A stretch of 64,000 nt of DNA from JARRQJ01 sp963810615 (GTDB lineage Bacteria; Pseudomonadota; Gammaproteobacteria; DRLM01). A program made the translations under genes and the position numbers. Below the pieces are notes generated by a model. The model saw only the letters and a list, made by a program, of their open reading frames with translations. It was not told the origin of the DNA and did no database searches. Where the stretch lies: assembly GCA_963810615.1 (NCBI GenBank), contig CAWEOA010000007.1, positions 310,001-374,000 of the forward strand, in the 5' to 3' direction. Positions 35,390 through 44,449 of this stretch are shown piece by piece; positions within the stretch are counted from its first letter, which is position 1; each line of letters opens with the position of its first letter.

Positions 35390-36148
35390 GTGCTCTGTTG
35401 TTTTAGGAAAAATATGCTTAGAGAGATTGAGCGCAATGAGGTTAGATATCTGGTATGGAGTGGTGAGGATATTGGAAAAAAACTCATTCTGCTTGGTAGT
35501 TTTGAGGCTGGAGAAACAGCATACTTTCGGAAAAATATAAGGCCCGGGGATGTGTGTATCGATGTTGGAGGGAATATAGGATATTACGCGCTAAATTTTT
35601 CGAAGGCGTGTTCAGGTAAGGGCGGTAAGGTATTCGTGTTCGAACCAATAGAGAGGAATGCTTTAGTTATAAAGCTATCAGCGCAAAGGAACGGGCTTGA
35701 AAACATAGAGGTCATCGAGTCGGCAGTCTCCAATTCGAAACGTGAGTGCTCCCTGGAAACACCCGATGGAGATTCGGGGTACGCATACATTTCATTTAGC
35801 AAAGACAGTGAAAGAAAAAGTGTAAGCTGTACAACGATTGATGACTTCGTTGGCTCGAGAGATTTAAAGAGAATAGCTGTACTCAAAGTGGATGTGGAAG
35901 GGGCCGAGCATCTTGTGCTGCTTGGTGCAAAGAATTTGCTTTCAGATAATAGAGCGCGCCCCGGAATCATTATGGTCGAGCTTGTGGATGAATTTCTATC
36001 TCGCTATGGATCCTCTATAGATGAGGTGATGAAATATATGGTGAGCTTTGGTTATAAGCCATTTTTTGCGAGCGACGATGGCAGATTAATTTCATGTCAA
36101 GATAATGATATGGATTCTATTTTTAATATATTCTTTATTCATGATTGA
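35390..36148 (+). CDS. FkbM-family methyltransferase
   Basis: SAM-dependent methyltransferase of 252 residues. The SAM loop is CIDVGGNIGYYALNF, followed by VFVFEPIERNALVIKLSAQR and SCTTIDDF, and IAVLKVDVEGAEHLVLLGA near the C-terminus, the FkbM signature. Such enzymes O-methylate sugars in surface polysaccharides. GTG 35390 is preceded by AGAGGG at a 5-base gap; ATG 35414 is an alternative. It is intact and lies between a glycosyltransferase and the broken polymerase gene. Confidence 0.85.
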   Translation: MLCCFRKNMLREIERNEVRYLVWSGEDIGKKLILLGSFEAGETAYFRKNIRPGDVCIDVGGNIGYYALNFSKACSGKGGKVFVFEPIERNALVIKLSAQRNGLENIEVIESAVSNSKRECSLETPDGDSGYAYISFSKDSERKSVSCTTIDDFVGSRDLKRIAVLKVDVEGAEHLVLLGAKNLLSDNRARPGIIMVELVDEFLSRYGSSIDEVMKYMVSFGYKPFFASDDGRLISCQDNDMDSIFNIFFIHD

Positions 36149-36214
36149 ATAGCGCAATTTGATTTGTGTTGATAACAATGAGCCAATGCATCATTTCGTA
36201 AATATATATTTGAT

Positions 36215-37401
36215 ATGAGCGTAAGGCCTTCAACATTGCCGCTGCTTGTGTCTTATATCCTATTTCCTATTGTGTCTATTCTTGCTAGGAATTTGGGATT
36301 AGATGTCTCGAAAGAGTGGATTGAATTCGCATGGATACTATTAGTTTTTTTTCACTTATAACTATTACTCTTCGCGGAATTACTAATTCACCAAGAAAAT
36401 ATTGGCTTCATTGGGTGGGTGCCATTGTTGTTTTTATTGCCGTGATTAAGTTTGTAAGTTCATCTTTTCAAGATGTCGCTTATATCCCTTATCTTGTACT
36501 GGAGATTAAGCCTGTCGTGTATTTCTTTATGGCTATGTTATGGATTATGGCATTTAGAGGGGTTAATTTTAAAAGCTTTGTGATTATGGCGCATGGCTTG
36601 GTGTGATTATTTTAGTTGATTTTTTGTTAGAGTCTTTTATCAGTTGGGCATTTGGTTAGGGCACGAGGTTCCGGTGAGCCAATTTATGATGCATTTCTGT
36701 TCTTGGTCTCATTATGTGCATTTTTTTATGTCAATAAAAGATGGCGTAAAACATTATTCTCTTTATTGTTTATGGGGCTTCTTGCTACCTTTTCAAGAAC
36801 AGCGCTTGTGACATCGATAGTGCTTATTTTTGTGTTTTCTCCAATAAAATTTTATATGAAAATAATTGCCGCCGCCATTTGCGTAGCTTTTGTTATATTT
36901 TCCTTTGATCTTAGAGATTTGCCAATTGATTCTATTGAAAGCATGGATAGATATTGGATGTGGTATTCGGGAATTTCGTTATTAAAAAATCATTTTGCGG
37001 AAGCGCTTTTTGGGTTTCCCCCTGGTGTAAGCTTACCCGTCGAGATACCTAAATCATTAGAGTGGCTTTGGAATTCGCAACAAGAGGGCTGGAATGTAAG
37101 TGGTGTGTTCCCTTTTCAATACCACTCATTTTGGCTGAGGCTGATGATCACTTGGGGTTTGATCATGGGCTCAATCCTTATCTCATTATGTATTGCCATG
37201 ATGTTTAGTAAAAGATTGCCTAGCTACGCAAAGGGCCTTATATTAATTGTATTGCTCGAGGGTCTGACAATGGGAGTGTTTTATTTAAGCAATATTGCAA
37301 TACCTTTATTCCTTGCATTATCTTCGGCATTTTCGAGTAAAAATAAAAAATTACTTTCGTTAATTTCGAATGATCGTTTATGTTTAGCGCAAAAACATTA
37401 G
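36215..37401 (+). pseudogene. O-antigen polymerase (Wzy-like) with at least three frameshifts
   Basis: Joined across frames this gives a polytopic membrane protein of about 395 residues with many hydrophobic helices and a large loop (ESMDRYWMWYSGISLLKNHF ... SQQEGWNVSG ... QYHSFWLRLMITWGLI), the layout of Wzy polymerases and O-antigen ligases. ATG 36215 opens MSVRPSTLPLLVSYIL. The frame breaks at a run of eight T (36345-36352), again near 36605 and again near 36652, after which it is open to 37401. Which family member it was cannot be told from sequence alone. Confidence 0.75.
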
Positions 37402-37989
37402 ATGAATAAAAGTAGCCAGAAGTTAATATCTTTTACTCTCCCTTCTGGTTTCAGGGGCAGGCCATCTTGGTTTGTGCAGTTGTGGTGGTTCGTACAGAAT
37501 ACTCTATTTAGGCTTTCTCCACAGATATTGTATCCGTGGCGTCGTTTCCTGTTGCGACTATTCGGTGCGAGTGTTGGTGATGGAGTGTTAGTTCGTCCTT
37601 CAGTTAGAATTACTTATCCATGGAAAGTGAGGATTGGCGACTATTCATGGCTTGGTGATGATGTTGTCTTGTATAGCCTAGGGGAAATAGTAATTGGTCG
37701 GAATACGGTGATTTCGCAACGAAGTTATTTATGTGCAGGAGGGCATGATTACTTGCAACCTACATTCGATATTTATGCGAGCTCAATACGGGTAGGTGAT
37801 GGCGTTTGGTTGGCAACGGATGTTTTCGTTGCGCCGGGTGTATGCATAGGTGATGATTCTGTTGTAGGAGCTAGAAGTAGCGTGTTCTCAAATCTTCCAT
37901 CGGGTATGGTGTGCTATGGTGCGCCTGCACGGCCAATTAAAACTCGATACTCTGGAGAGATATCAATAGCACAGGATATTTTATCATGA
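37402..37989 (+). CDS. WcaF-like putative colanic-acid-type acetyltransferase
   Basis: Left-handed beta-helix (hexapeptide repeat) acyltransferase of 195 residues. The N-terminal FQ-WW region (SWFVQLWWFVQNTLFRLSPQ) is typical of WcaF. Hexapeptide turns follow: VRITYPWKVRIGDYSWLGDD, LGEIVIGRNTVISQ and DGVWLATDVFVAPGVCIGDD. The catalytic histidine is in CAGGHDY. The start codon directly follows the stop of the broken polymerase gene. It probably acetylates a sugar of the repeat unit. Confidence 0.85.
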   Translation: MNKSSQKLISFTLPSGFRGRPSWFVQLWWFVQNTLFRLSPQILYPWRRFLLRLFGASVGDGVLVRPSVRITYPWKVRIGDYSWLGDDVVLYSLGEIVIGRNTVISQRSYLCAGGHDYLQPTFDIYASSIRVGDGVWLATDVFVAPGVCIGDDSVVGARSSVFSNLPSGMVCYGAPARPIKTRYSGEISIAQDILS

Positions 37990-38116
37990 TGCTCAGAAGA
38001 AAAATTGCTCATTGAGAATTTTATGGTCTGATTATGATAAAAGAGCCAGATCATCTATATTGTCGTATTTGTTATTTTGCCTCCAGGAAGATCGAGATTC
38101 GGTAGAAATAATTATC

Positions 38117-39348
38117 GTGAAAATAGTGATCCACGGTATTAACTATTGGCCAGAACTGACCGGTATCGGCAAATATACAGGAGAAATGGCGCAATGGCTG
38201 GTTAGTCGTGGGCATGAAATCAGGGTAGTTACTGCGCCACCTTATTATCCTCAGTGGTCCGTGCTAACTGGCTATTCCAGTCTACGCTGGCAGACTGAAA
38301 TGGTGCATGGTGTTCGCGTTTATCGAAGTCCATTATGGGTGCCAACCAAGCTGTCTGGTATGAAGCGATTGTTGCATCTTGCCAGTTTCGCTTCAGCAGT
38401 GCTCCTATCATGCTCTGGCAGATGTTGTGGCGGCCTGATGTGGTGATGGTAATAGAGCCAGCCGTTGTTATGTGCTCCCGTCGCGATATTGGTCGCTCGA
38501 CTTTCCAGGGCTAAGGCATGGCTGCATATTCAGGATTTTGAGGTTGATGCGGCTTTCGAGCTGGGATTGCTTCCCCAAGGAAAAATGCGTAGTGCCGTCA
38601 CTCGTATTGAGAGATGGTTAATGAGCCGATTCGATAGAGTATCCACTATTTCAAATAAGATGTTGAATCGTCTTGCGGAGAAAGGGAGTTGCGGAGGAAA
38701 GGAGTTTGTTATTTCCTAATTGGGTAGATACTCAGCAGGTTTTTCCTTTGGATCGAGAAGCCGATTGCGAGATGAGCTGTGTATCCCTGATGATGAGATT
38801 GTGGTGTTGTATTCCGGTAACATGGGAGAGAAGCAAGGGTTAGAGATCGTCATTGAGGCGGCCAGGGCATTAACTGATGAGTTGGCGTTACATTTTATCA
38901 TGTGTGGACAGGGTGCGGCTTATGCGCGATTGCGCAAGCTTGCGGAGGGCCTTGACAACATTAAGTGGTTGCCACTGCAGCCAATCGATAAATTGAATGA
39001 ATTATTGAATGCCGCGGATATCCACTTGTTGCCTCAGCGGGCGGATGCTGCTGATTTGGTGATGCCGTCCAAGCTTACCGGTATACTGGCGAGCGGGCGG
39101 CCGGTGGTGGCGACGGCTCATCCTGGCACTGAGGTATGGAATGTGGTTCAGGGGCGGGGGATAACGGTTGAACCTGGCAACGTGGAGGCATTTGCTGGTG
39201 CGATTCAGAAATTGGCTGGTGACGCGGAACGGCGTAAGGCATTGGGAAGGCGGCGCGGGAGTATGCTGTTGCCGAGTTGGATAAAGAGAAGGTATTAAGT
39301 CGATTTGAGGCGGAGTTGGTCAGGTTAGTTGAGGGGCGGGAGCAATGA
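38117..39348 (+). pseudogene. WcaI-like family 4 glycosyltransferase, several frameshifts
   Basis: Across frames this reads as a WcaI homologue of about 410 residues, close to the 407 of E. coli. GTG 38117 opens VKIVIHGINYWPELTGIGKY, followed by APPYYPQW. The frame breaks near 38405, then KAWLHIQDFEVDAAFELGLL is open to about 38695, LLFPNWVDTQ is in a third frame, and from about 38760 VVLYSGNMGEKQGLEIVIEA is open to 39260. A last shift restores the ending REYAVAELDKEKVLSRFEAE to a stop at 39346-39348. With four breaks it is very unlikely to be functional. Confidence 0.85.
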
Positions 39349-39498
39349 GTTGCTTTTGGTGGGCGTGCTAATCACCTTACTTATTCGCAATTTATACAAA
39401 GTCTGATTAATTGCGCGCTATCATTATTACCCAGATGGATTTATGGTCTCCTGGATAGAAATGGTGTAACACGGTGCTTCGGCTTTCGCCGTTGAAGC

Positions 39499-39526
39499 AA
39501 GATTTCTCGCTGTTGCTCGAAATGAC
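39499..39526. repeat. Family B partial repeat
   Basis: CAAGATTTCTCGCTG then GCTCGAAATGAC: the right half of a family B palindrome, 40 bases upstream of gmd. Confidence 0.7.
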
Positions 39527-39566
39527 AGGTCAATCTAAATATTACTCAATATAACTGGCGGATACG

Positions 39567-40659
39567 ATGGTGGCGAAGCGTGCACTTATTACGGGAATCA
39601 CCGGCCAGGATGGTGCGTATCTGGCGGAATTTTTATTGGATAAGGGCTATGAGGTTCATGGCATCAAGCGTCGTGCTTCCTCGTTTAATACCGATAGGAT
39701 AGATCATTTATATCAAGATCCCCATGAGAAGGGTCGGCGACTGGTCTTGCATTATGGTGATTTGACGGATGCGACCAATTTGATTCGGGTGATTCAAGAG
39801 GTGCAGCCGGACGAGATTTATAATCTCGCAGCGCAGAGCCATGTGGCGGTGTCGTTTGAAACGCCGGAATATACGGCGAATTCTGATGCCCTGGGGACGT
39901 TGCGCTTGTTGGAGGCGATGCGGATTCTTGGTTTGGATAAGAAGACGCGTTTTTATCAGGCATCTACTTCCGAGTTATATGGCAAGGTGCAGGAGATTCC
40001 TCAGACGGAAACCACGCCGTTTTATCCACGCTCTCCTTATGGGGTGGCGAAGATTGTATGCCTATTGGATTACGGTAAATTATCGCGAGGCGTATGGGAT
40101 GTTTGCCTGTAACGGTATTTTGTTTAATCACGAATCACCGATTCGGGGTGAGACTTTTGTGACTCGTAAGATTACTCGTGCTCTTGCCCGGATCAAGTTG
40201 GGTCTGCAGGATCAGCTGTTTTTGGGGAATCTGGATGCCAAGCGGGATTGGGGGCATGCGCGGGATTACATTGAAGCGCAGTGGTTGATGTTGCAGCAGG
40301 ACGAGGCTGAGGATTTTGTGATTGCTACGGGTCATCAGTATTCGGTGCGGGAGTTTGTGGAGCGGGCTGCTGGTGAATTGGATATTGGGTTGAAGTGGGA
40401 AGGGAGTGGGGTAGAGGAGAAGGGGTACGATACGGCTACGGGGAAATGTATTGTGGCTGTGGATCCGCGTTATTACCGGCCTACTGAGGTGGATACCTTG
40501 TTAGGGGATGCGAGCAAGGCCAGGGAGAAGTTGGGGTGGGTGCCTAAGATTGGTTTTGAGGAGTTGGTGAGTGAGATGGTGCGGGAGGATTTGGAGTTGG
40601 CGAAGCGGGATGATTTGGTGAATAACGCGGGGTTTAAGACGTTTAATTATCATGAGTGA
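39567..40659 (+). pseudogene. gmd: GDP-mannose 4,6-dehydratase, one-base frameshift
   Basis: Short-chain dehydrogenase family, about 363 residues when repaired. ALITGITGQDGAYLAEFLL is the NADP loop, STSELYGK carries the catalytic Ser/Thr and Glu, and YPRSPYGVAK the Tyr-Lys pair. The frame goes wrong immediately after VAK: an extra A at about 40053 turns AAG-TTG-TAT into AAG-ATT-GTA. Downstream the protein continues in the next frame (YAYWITVNYREAYGMFACNG to FKTFNYHE, stop at 40659). The product would supply GDP-4-keto-6-deoxymannose to Fcl. If the frameshift is real, GDP-fucose synthesis fails unless another gmd exists. Confidence 0.92.
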
Positions 40660-40677
40660 TGGGGCCGTTCGCTATAT

Positions 40678-40734
40678 GTCCCCTTCACCCTAACCCTCTA
40701 CCCTAAAGGGCATAAATCCCTGAGGGAGAGGGGA
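40678..40734. repeat. Family C repeat between gmd and fcl
   Basis: CCCTTCACCCTAACCCTCTA, ACCCTAAAGGGCATAAATCC and CTGAGGGAGAGGGG in one unit, in the short gap before fcl. Confidence 0.85.
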
Positions 40735-40762
40735 CAATTAGAAACTATTTGTAGATTAATCT

Positions 40763-41710
40763 ATGGTTATGAATAAGTCGGACAAGATCTATGTTGCCGG
40801 GCATCGGGGGTTGGTGGGGGCGGCGATTGTGCGGCGCTTGGAGAATGAGGGCTTTTCTCAGCTGGTGACGCGTTCGCATAAGGAGCTGGATCTTACCAAT
40901 CAAGCGGAGGTGCGGCGGTTTTTTGAGACGGCGCGGCCGGATTATGTGTTTCTCGCGGCGGCCAGGGTCGGGGGGATTCATGCCAATGATGCTTATCCGG
41001 CGGACTTTATCCGTGACAATCTGTTGATTCAGACCCATGTCATCGATGCGGCTTACCAGGCGGGGGTGAAGAAACTGTTGTTTCTGGGGTCGTCGTGTAT
41101 TTATCCGAAGTTGGCGCCGCAGCCGCTCAAGGAAGAGTATTTGTTGACCGGGCCTCTGGAGCCGACCAATGAGTGGTACGCGGTGGCGAAGATCGCGGGG
41201 ATCAAGATGTGTCAGGCCTATCGGCGGCAGTATGGGTTTCATGCCATTAGTTTGATGCCGACTAATCTTTATGGGCCGGGAGATAATTTCGATTTGCAGA
41301 ATTCACATGTGCTGCCGGCCATGTTGCGCAAGTTTCATGAGGCGAAGCAGGCGGGAAGTCCGGAAGTGGTGGTGTGGGGGACGGGGACGCCGCGCCGCGA
41401 GTTTTTGCATGTGGATGATCTCGCCGATGCGGCGTTGTTTTTGATGCAGCGCTACGATGGCGAGGAGATGGTCAATGTTGGCGTGGGAGAGGATGTGACC
41501 ATCCGCGAGTTGGCGGAGCTGGTTAAAGACGCGGTGGGGTATCAGGGTGAGATCGTGTTTGATAGCTCCAAGCCGGACGGGACGCCGCGCAAATTGATGG
41601 ATGTGGGGCGCTTGCATGGCTTGGGATGGCAGGCGCGAACGCCTTTGAAAGAGGGGATAAGGGCGACATATGAGTGGTATGTGGCAAATGGGGCGGGGGT
41701 GCGAGGGTGA
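40763..41710 (+). CDS. fcl: GDP-L-fucose synthase
   Basis: Short-chain dehydrogenase of 315 residues that epimerises and reduces GDP-4-keto-6-deoxymannose to GDP-L-fucose. VAGHRGLVGAAIVRRL is the NADP loop, LGSSCIYPKLAPQP carries the catalytic Ser and Cys, NEWYAVAKIAGIKM the Tyr-Lys pair, and WGTGTPRREFLHVDDLADA is typical. The GC-rich composition differs from the genes at 30-39 kb. It is intact, unlike its partner gmd. Confidence 0.95.
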   Translation: MVMNKSDKIYVAGHRGLVGAAIVRRLENEGFSQLVTRSHKELDLTNQAEVRRFFETARPDYVFLAAARVGGIHANDAYPADFIRDNLLIQTHVIDAAYQAGVKKLLFLGSSCIYPKLAPQPLKEEYLLTGPLEPTNEWYAVAKIAGIKMCQAYRRQYGFHAISLMPTNLYGPGDNFDLQNSHVLPAMLRKFHEAKQAGSPEVVVWGTGTPRREFLHVDDLADAALFLMQRYDGEEMVNVGVGEDVTIRELAELVKDAVGYQGEIVFDSSKPDGTPRKLMDVGRLHGLGWQARTPLKEGIRATYEWYVANGAGVRG

Positions 41711-41761
41711 ATAATGGCGTTTTGTATCTCTGGGATTGAGCGTTTGTGATGGCTAGTCCCC

Positions 41762-41962
41762 GGGTTTCGCGAAAGACGCTCAACCCAGGCTACGGGCTCC
41801 GGGGGGGCGCAGCCGTTAGGATGAGGGGGTTAAATTAAGAAGTTGAAGTGCATTACTCCCCTCACCCTTACCCTCTCCCTGGGGGAGAGGGAATAACGGC
41901 GGATATTTCCAAACTGGTAGCCGAGTAATTTTGGTCTGCGTTCTGATTTTGACATCGGTTCT
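41762..41962. repeat. Repeat cluster: AACCCAGGC hairpin, family C, inverted D-type head
   Basis: It contains CGGGTTTCGCGAAAG and GCTCAACCCAGGC (41762-41793), a family C copy with a 27-base flank shared with 25715 (41829-41892) and the inverted form of the 65-base head found at 23020 (GGATATTTCCAAACTGGT to ACATCGGTTCTAG, 41899-41962). Together with 42079-42107 it accounts for much of the 687-base gap before the wcaJ-like gene. Confidence 0.8.
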
Positions 41963-42078
41963 AGTACGTATCCGGATATTCTTGTTGTCTGACGATGAAC
42001 TACCCTTTCGAGCGTTCACGATTTATCCGCCTGGGTAGAAATATTCTGCTGTGGGTGTCTTTATTGTCGGCGAGATAT

Positions 42079-42107
42079 AAGATTATCTCCCCTTTGGTCG
42101 AAATGAC
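42079..42107. repeat. Family B partial repeat
   Basis: AAGATTATCTCCCC then GGTCGAAATGAC: one degenerate end of a family B unit. Confidence 0.6.
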
Positions 42108-42250
42108 AAAGCCGAATTAATCTAATACCCACTTATCAAGTGTGCCTTCGGTGCAATGGGCTGCTGTGTATGGGGTGGTTTGGATTCGGCTTGATGTACG
42201 CTGTTTGATGGGGCTTAACTAAAAATTCACAAATTATTTCCGTGCGGCTA

Positions 42251-42279
42251 TTGAAAGAAGGGCGCTAGTTTGGTAAACT
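42251..42279 (+). promoter_or_regulatory. Candidate promoter of the wcaJ-like gene
   Basis: TTGAAA at 42251 and TAAACT at 42274, spacer 17 bases, in an AT-rich patch about 120 bases before the ATG. Confidence 0.5.
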
Positions 42280-42397
42280 ACTATAAACATAAAAATCTAA
42301 TAATTATTAAACATACGTCCGATACGCGGGGCGTATTGGGAGGGGCTCGAGTCTTCAGGCGGGGTGTGTGCCTGGATAGAGAGCATGTAAGGGCACG

Positions 42398-43807
42398 ATG
42401 TTTAAACGGGGCTTTCTTAAGCAGTACGCCAGCACTTTCGCACTCTTTGCGCGCATCATGGATGTCGCTCTCATTGTGCTGATAGGTGTTGTTGTCTATG
42501 CAGACTATGTGGCCGAGTGGCCCATGTCTATCCATTACTCCGGAATCTTTGTGTGGACTGCGCTGCTGGTCCTGTTGGTTTTCCCCTTGTTCGATATTTA
42601 CCAATCGTGGCGCGGCGGCAGCCTGATCCATGAGCTAAGGCAATGCTCACTGGCGTGGGGTGTGGTGTTGATGGTCGTGATCATATTGGCGTTCCTGACC
42701 AAGACCGGTGACCTGTATTCGCGGATGTGGCTGGGTCTATGGGCCGTGTTCGGTTGGGTGGGCTTGATAGTTTTTCACAGCGCCTTGCGTATCGGGCTGC
42801 GCTGGCTCAGGAAGCGGGGTTTTAATGTGCGCCGGGTGGCGGTGATTGGGGCCGGCAATCTGGGGAAGAGTGTGGTGCAGAATCTCCATGAAGCACCCTG
42901 GACCGGTTTTATACTGGCGGGGATCTATGACGATGATCCCACGCTCCATGGGAAAGCGATCGAGGGTGTTAAGGTGGCGGGTTCGCCTGATGATGGCATT
43001 GCGCTGGCGAAGGCTGGCGAGGTAGATGAGGTGTGGCTGACCTTACCGCTGCGGGCCGAGGAACGCATGAAGGAGATCATGGCCTGTCTGCGCAACACTA
43101 CGGTCAACGTGCGCTTCGTGCCCGATATCTTTGGTTTCTCTTTGTTGAATCACTCCATGGGTGAAGTGGCGGGGGTTCCGGTGCTCAACCTGAACACAAC
43201 GCCCATGATGGGCGTCAATCGTCTGTTCAAGGCCATGGAGGATAGGGTCCTCGCCACCTTGATTTTGATTTTGGCCAGTCCGTTGATGGTGCTGATTGCC
43301 CTGGCGGTGAAGTTATCTTCGCCGGGGCCGGTGTTTTTCCGCCAGAAGCGCCATGGCTGGGACGGCAAGCCTATCAAGATCTATAAATTCCGGACCATGG
43401 TGCTGCATACCGAGCCGCCGGGCTGCGTCACTCAATGTGATCGCTATGACGTGCGCCTGACCCGCATCGGGGCTTTCCTGCGCCGCACCAGTCTGGATGA
43501 GTTGCCGCAGTTCATTAATGTCCTGCAGGGTCGGATGTCCATCGTCGGCCCGCGCCCCCATGCCGTGGAGCACAATGAGCAATATAAAGAAGTGATCGAT
43601 GCTTACATGCAGCGCCACAAGGTCAAGCCCGGCATCACCGGCTGGGCCCAGGTCAACGGCTGGCGCGGCGAGACGGACACCCTGGAGAAGATGCAAAAGC
43701 GGGTGGAGTATGACCTGCACTATATTTCCAACTGGTCCTTGTGGCTGGATCTGAAGATCATCGTCTTGACCCTTTTCAGAGGGTTCTTTCATAAGAACGC
43801 CTATTAG
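42398..43807 (+). CDS. Undecaprenyl-phosphate glycosyl-1-phosphate transferase (WcaJ/WbaP-type)
   Basis: Polyprenol phosphate sugar-phosphate transferase of 469 residues that would place the first sugar on undecaprenyl phosphate. Four N-terminal transmembrane helices (to about residue 135), a CoA-binding-like Rossmann domain (VAVIGAGNLGKSVVQNL), a fifth hydrophobic segment (VLATLILILASPLMVLIALA), then the catalytic domain with SSPGPVFFRQKRHGWDGKPI, YKFRTM, RRTSLDELPQFINVLQG, GPRPHAVEHN and GITGWAQVNGWRGET. The likely sugar is glucose, as for WcaJ. GC-rich and intact. Confidence 0.93.
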   Translation: MFKRGFLKQYASTFALFARIMDVALIVLIGVVVYADYVAEWPMSIHYSGIFVWTALLVLLVFPLFDIYQSWRGGSLIHELRQCSLAWGVVLMVVIILAFLTKTGDLYSRMWLGLWAVFGWVGLIVFHSALRIGLRWLRKRGFNVRRVAVIGAGNLGKSVVQNLHEAPWTGFILAGIYDDDPTLHGKAIEGVKVAGSPDDGIALAKAGEVDEVWLTLPLRAEERMKEIMACLRNTTVNVRFVPDIFGFSLLNHSMGEVAGVPVLNLNTTPMMGVNRLFKAMEDRVLATLILILASPLMVLIALAVKLSSPGPVFFRQKRHGWDGKPIKIYKFRTMVLHTEPPGCVTQCDRYDVRLTRIGAFLRRTSLDELPQFINVLQGRMSIVGPRPHAVEHNEQYKEVIDAYMQRHKVKPGITGWAQVNGWRGETDTLEKMQKRVEYDLHYISNWSLWLDLKIIVLTLFRGFFHKNAY

Positions 43808-43838
43808 GCGGCGCGGCTGAAGCAGGTTTGATTAATTT

Positions 43839-43919
43839 GTTATTCCGGGCGGAGCGGAGATCTGGAATCCTGAGTCTTTAATTAGGGCGTTGCTGGATTC
43901 CGGCGTGCGCCGGAATGAC
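43839..43919. repeat. Family A palindromic repeat
   Basis: GTTATTCCGGGCGGAGCGGA at the left and CGTGCGCCGGAATGAC at the right, after the wcaJ-like gene. Confidence 0.85.
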
Positions 43920-44014
43920 ATCGAAAGAATTATTTCCCCTTCCCTGAAGAGCGCTAGGTCTGGCGTGTTTGGCGGATGGGTTTCTGCGCATTGAGCGCGT
44001 CTGTTATTTCGTAA

Positions 44015-44041
44015 TTGTTAACATTAGAAATACATTATAAT
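44015..44041 (+). promoter_or_regulatory. Candidate promoter in an AT-rich island upstream of manC
   Basis: A perfect TATAAT (44036-44041) follows TTGTTA (44015) at a 15-base spacer, which is short. It lies about 410 bases before manC, so a long leader would result. The 642-base gap here holds no gene. Confidence 0.35.
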
Positions 44042-44200
44042 TAACTGATTAATAGTGTAATTATTATACTGATGTTGGCTGCATCTAATTGACGGCATTT
44101 TCCGATGGGCTGTGTGCGCAGGTAGGCGTTCTTCGGGCTAGTTCCACATCACCCCCACACCATACGGTGAGCACATCCCGCCGGGCGCGTTCCTTGCGAC

Positions 44201-44229
44201 GGGAAAAGACCCTGTGCATGTCTTTTCCC
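44201..44229. other. Strong hairpin in the manC leader
   Basis: GGGAAAAGAC and GTCTTTTCCC form a perfect ten-pair stem around CCTGTGCAT, followed by TTTCTAT. It could be a bidirectional terminator or an attenuator between the AT-rich island and manC. No JUMPstart/ops element was found nearby. Confidence 0.6.
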
Positions 44230-44449
44230 TTTCTATCAAAAGCTGGGGGACGGCGCAGTCACCGGAGCGGTTCGGCTTGAGCCCGGATCAGTCAGGGTCA
44301 TTGGGTTTCAGGCTAGACTTATCGGAGCGGTTACGAGTCTTTAATGATTCAATTTGTCCGCCTATATTAATCGGTCCTCCACTCAAGTTTGTTATCATTC
44401 CTCCTATATAAACAATATCCCCATGCAGGGAAAAACGAGTAATACAAAT

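Noticed and set aside
44060..44449. JUMPstart/ops element before manC
   Set aside because: No GGCGGTAG-type ops core was found in the leader.
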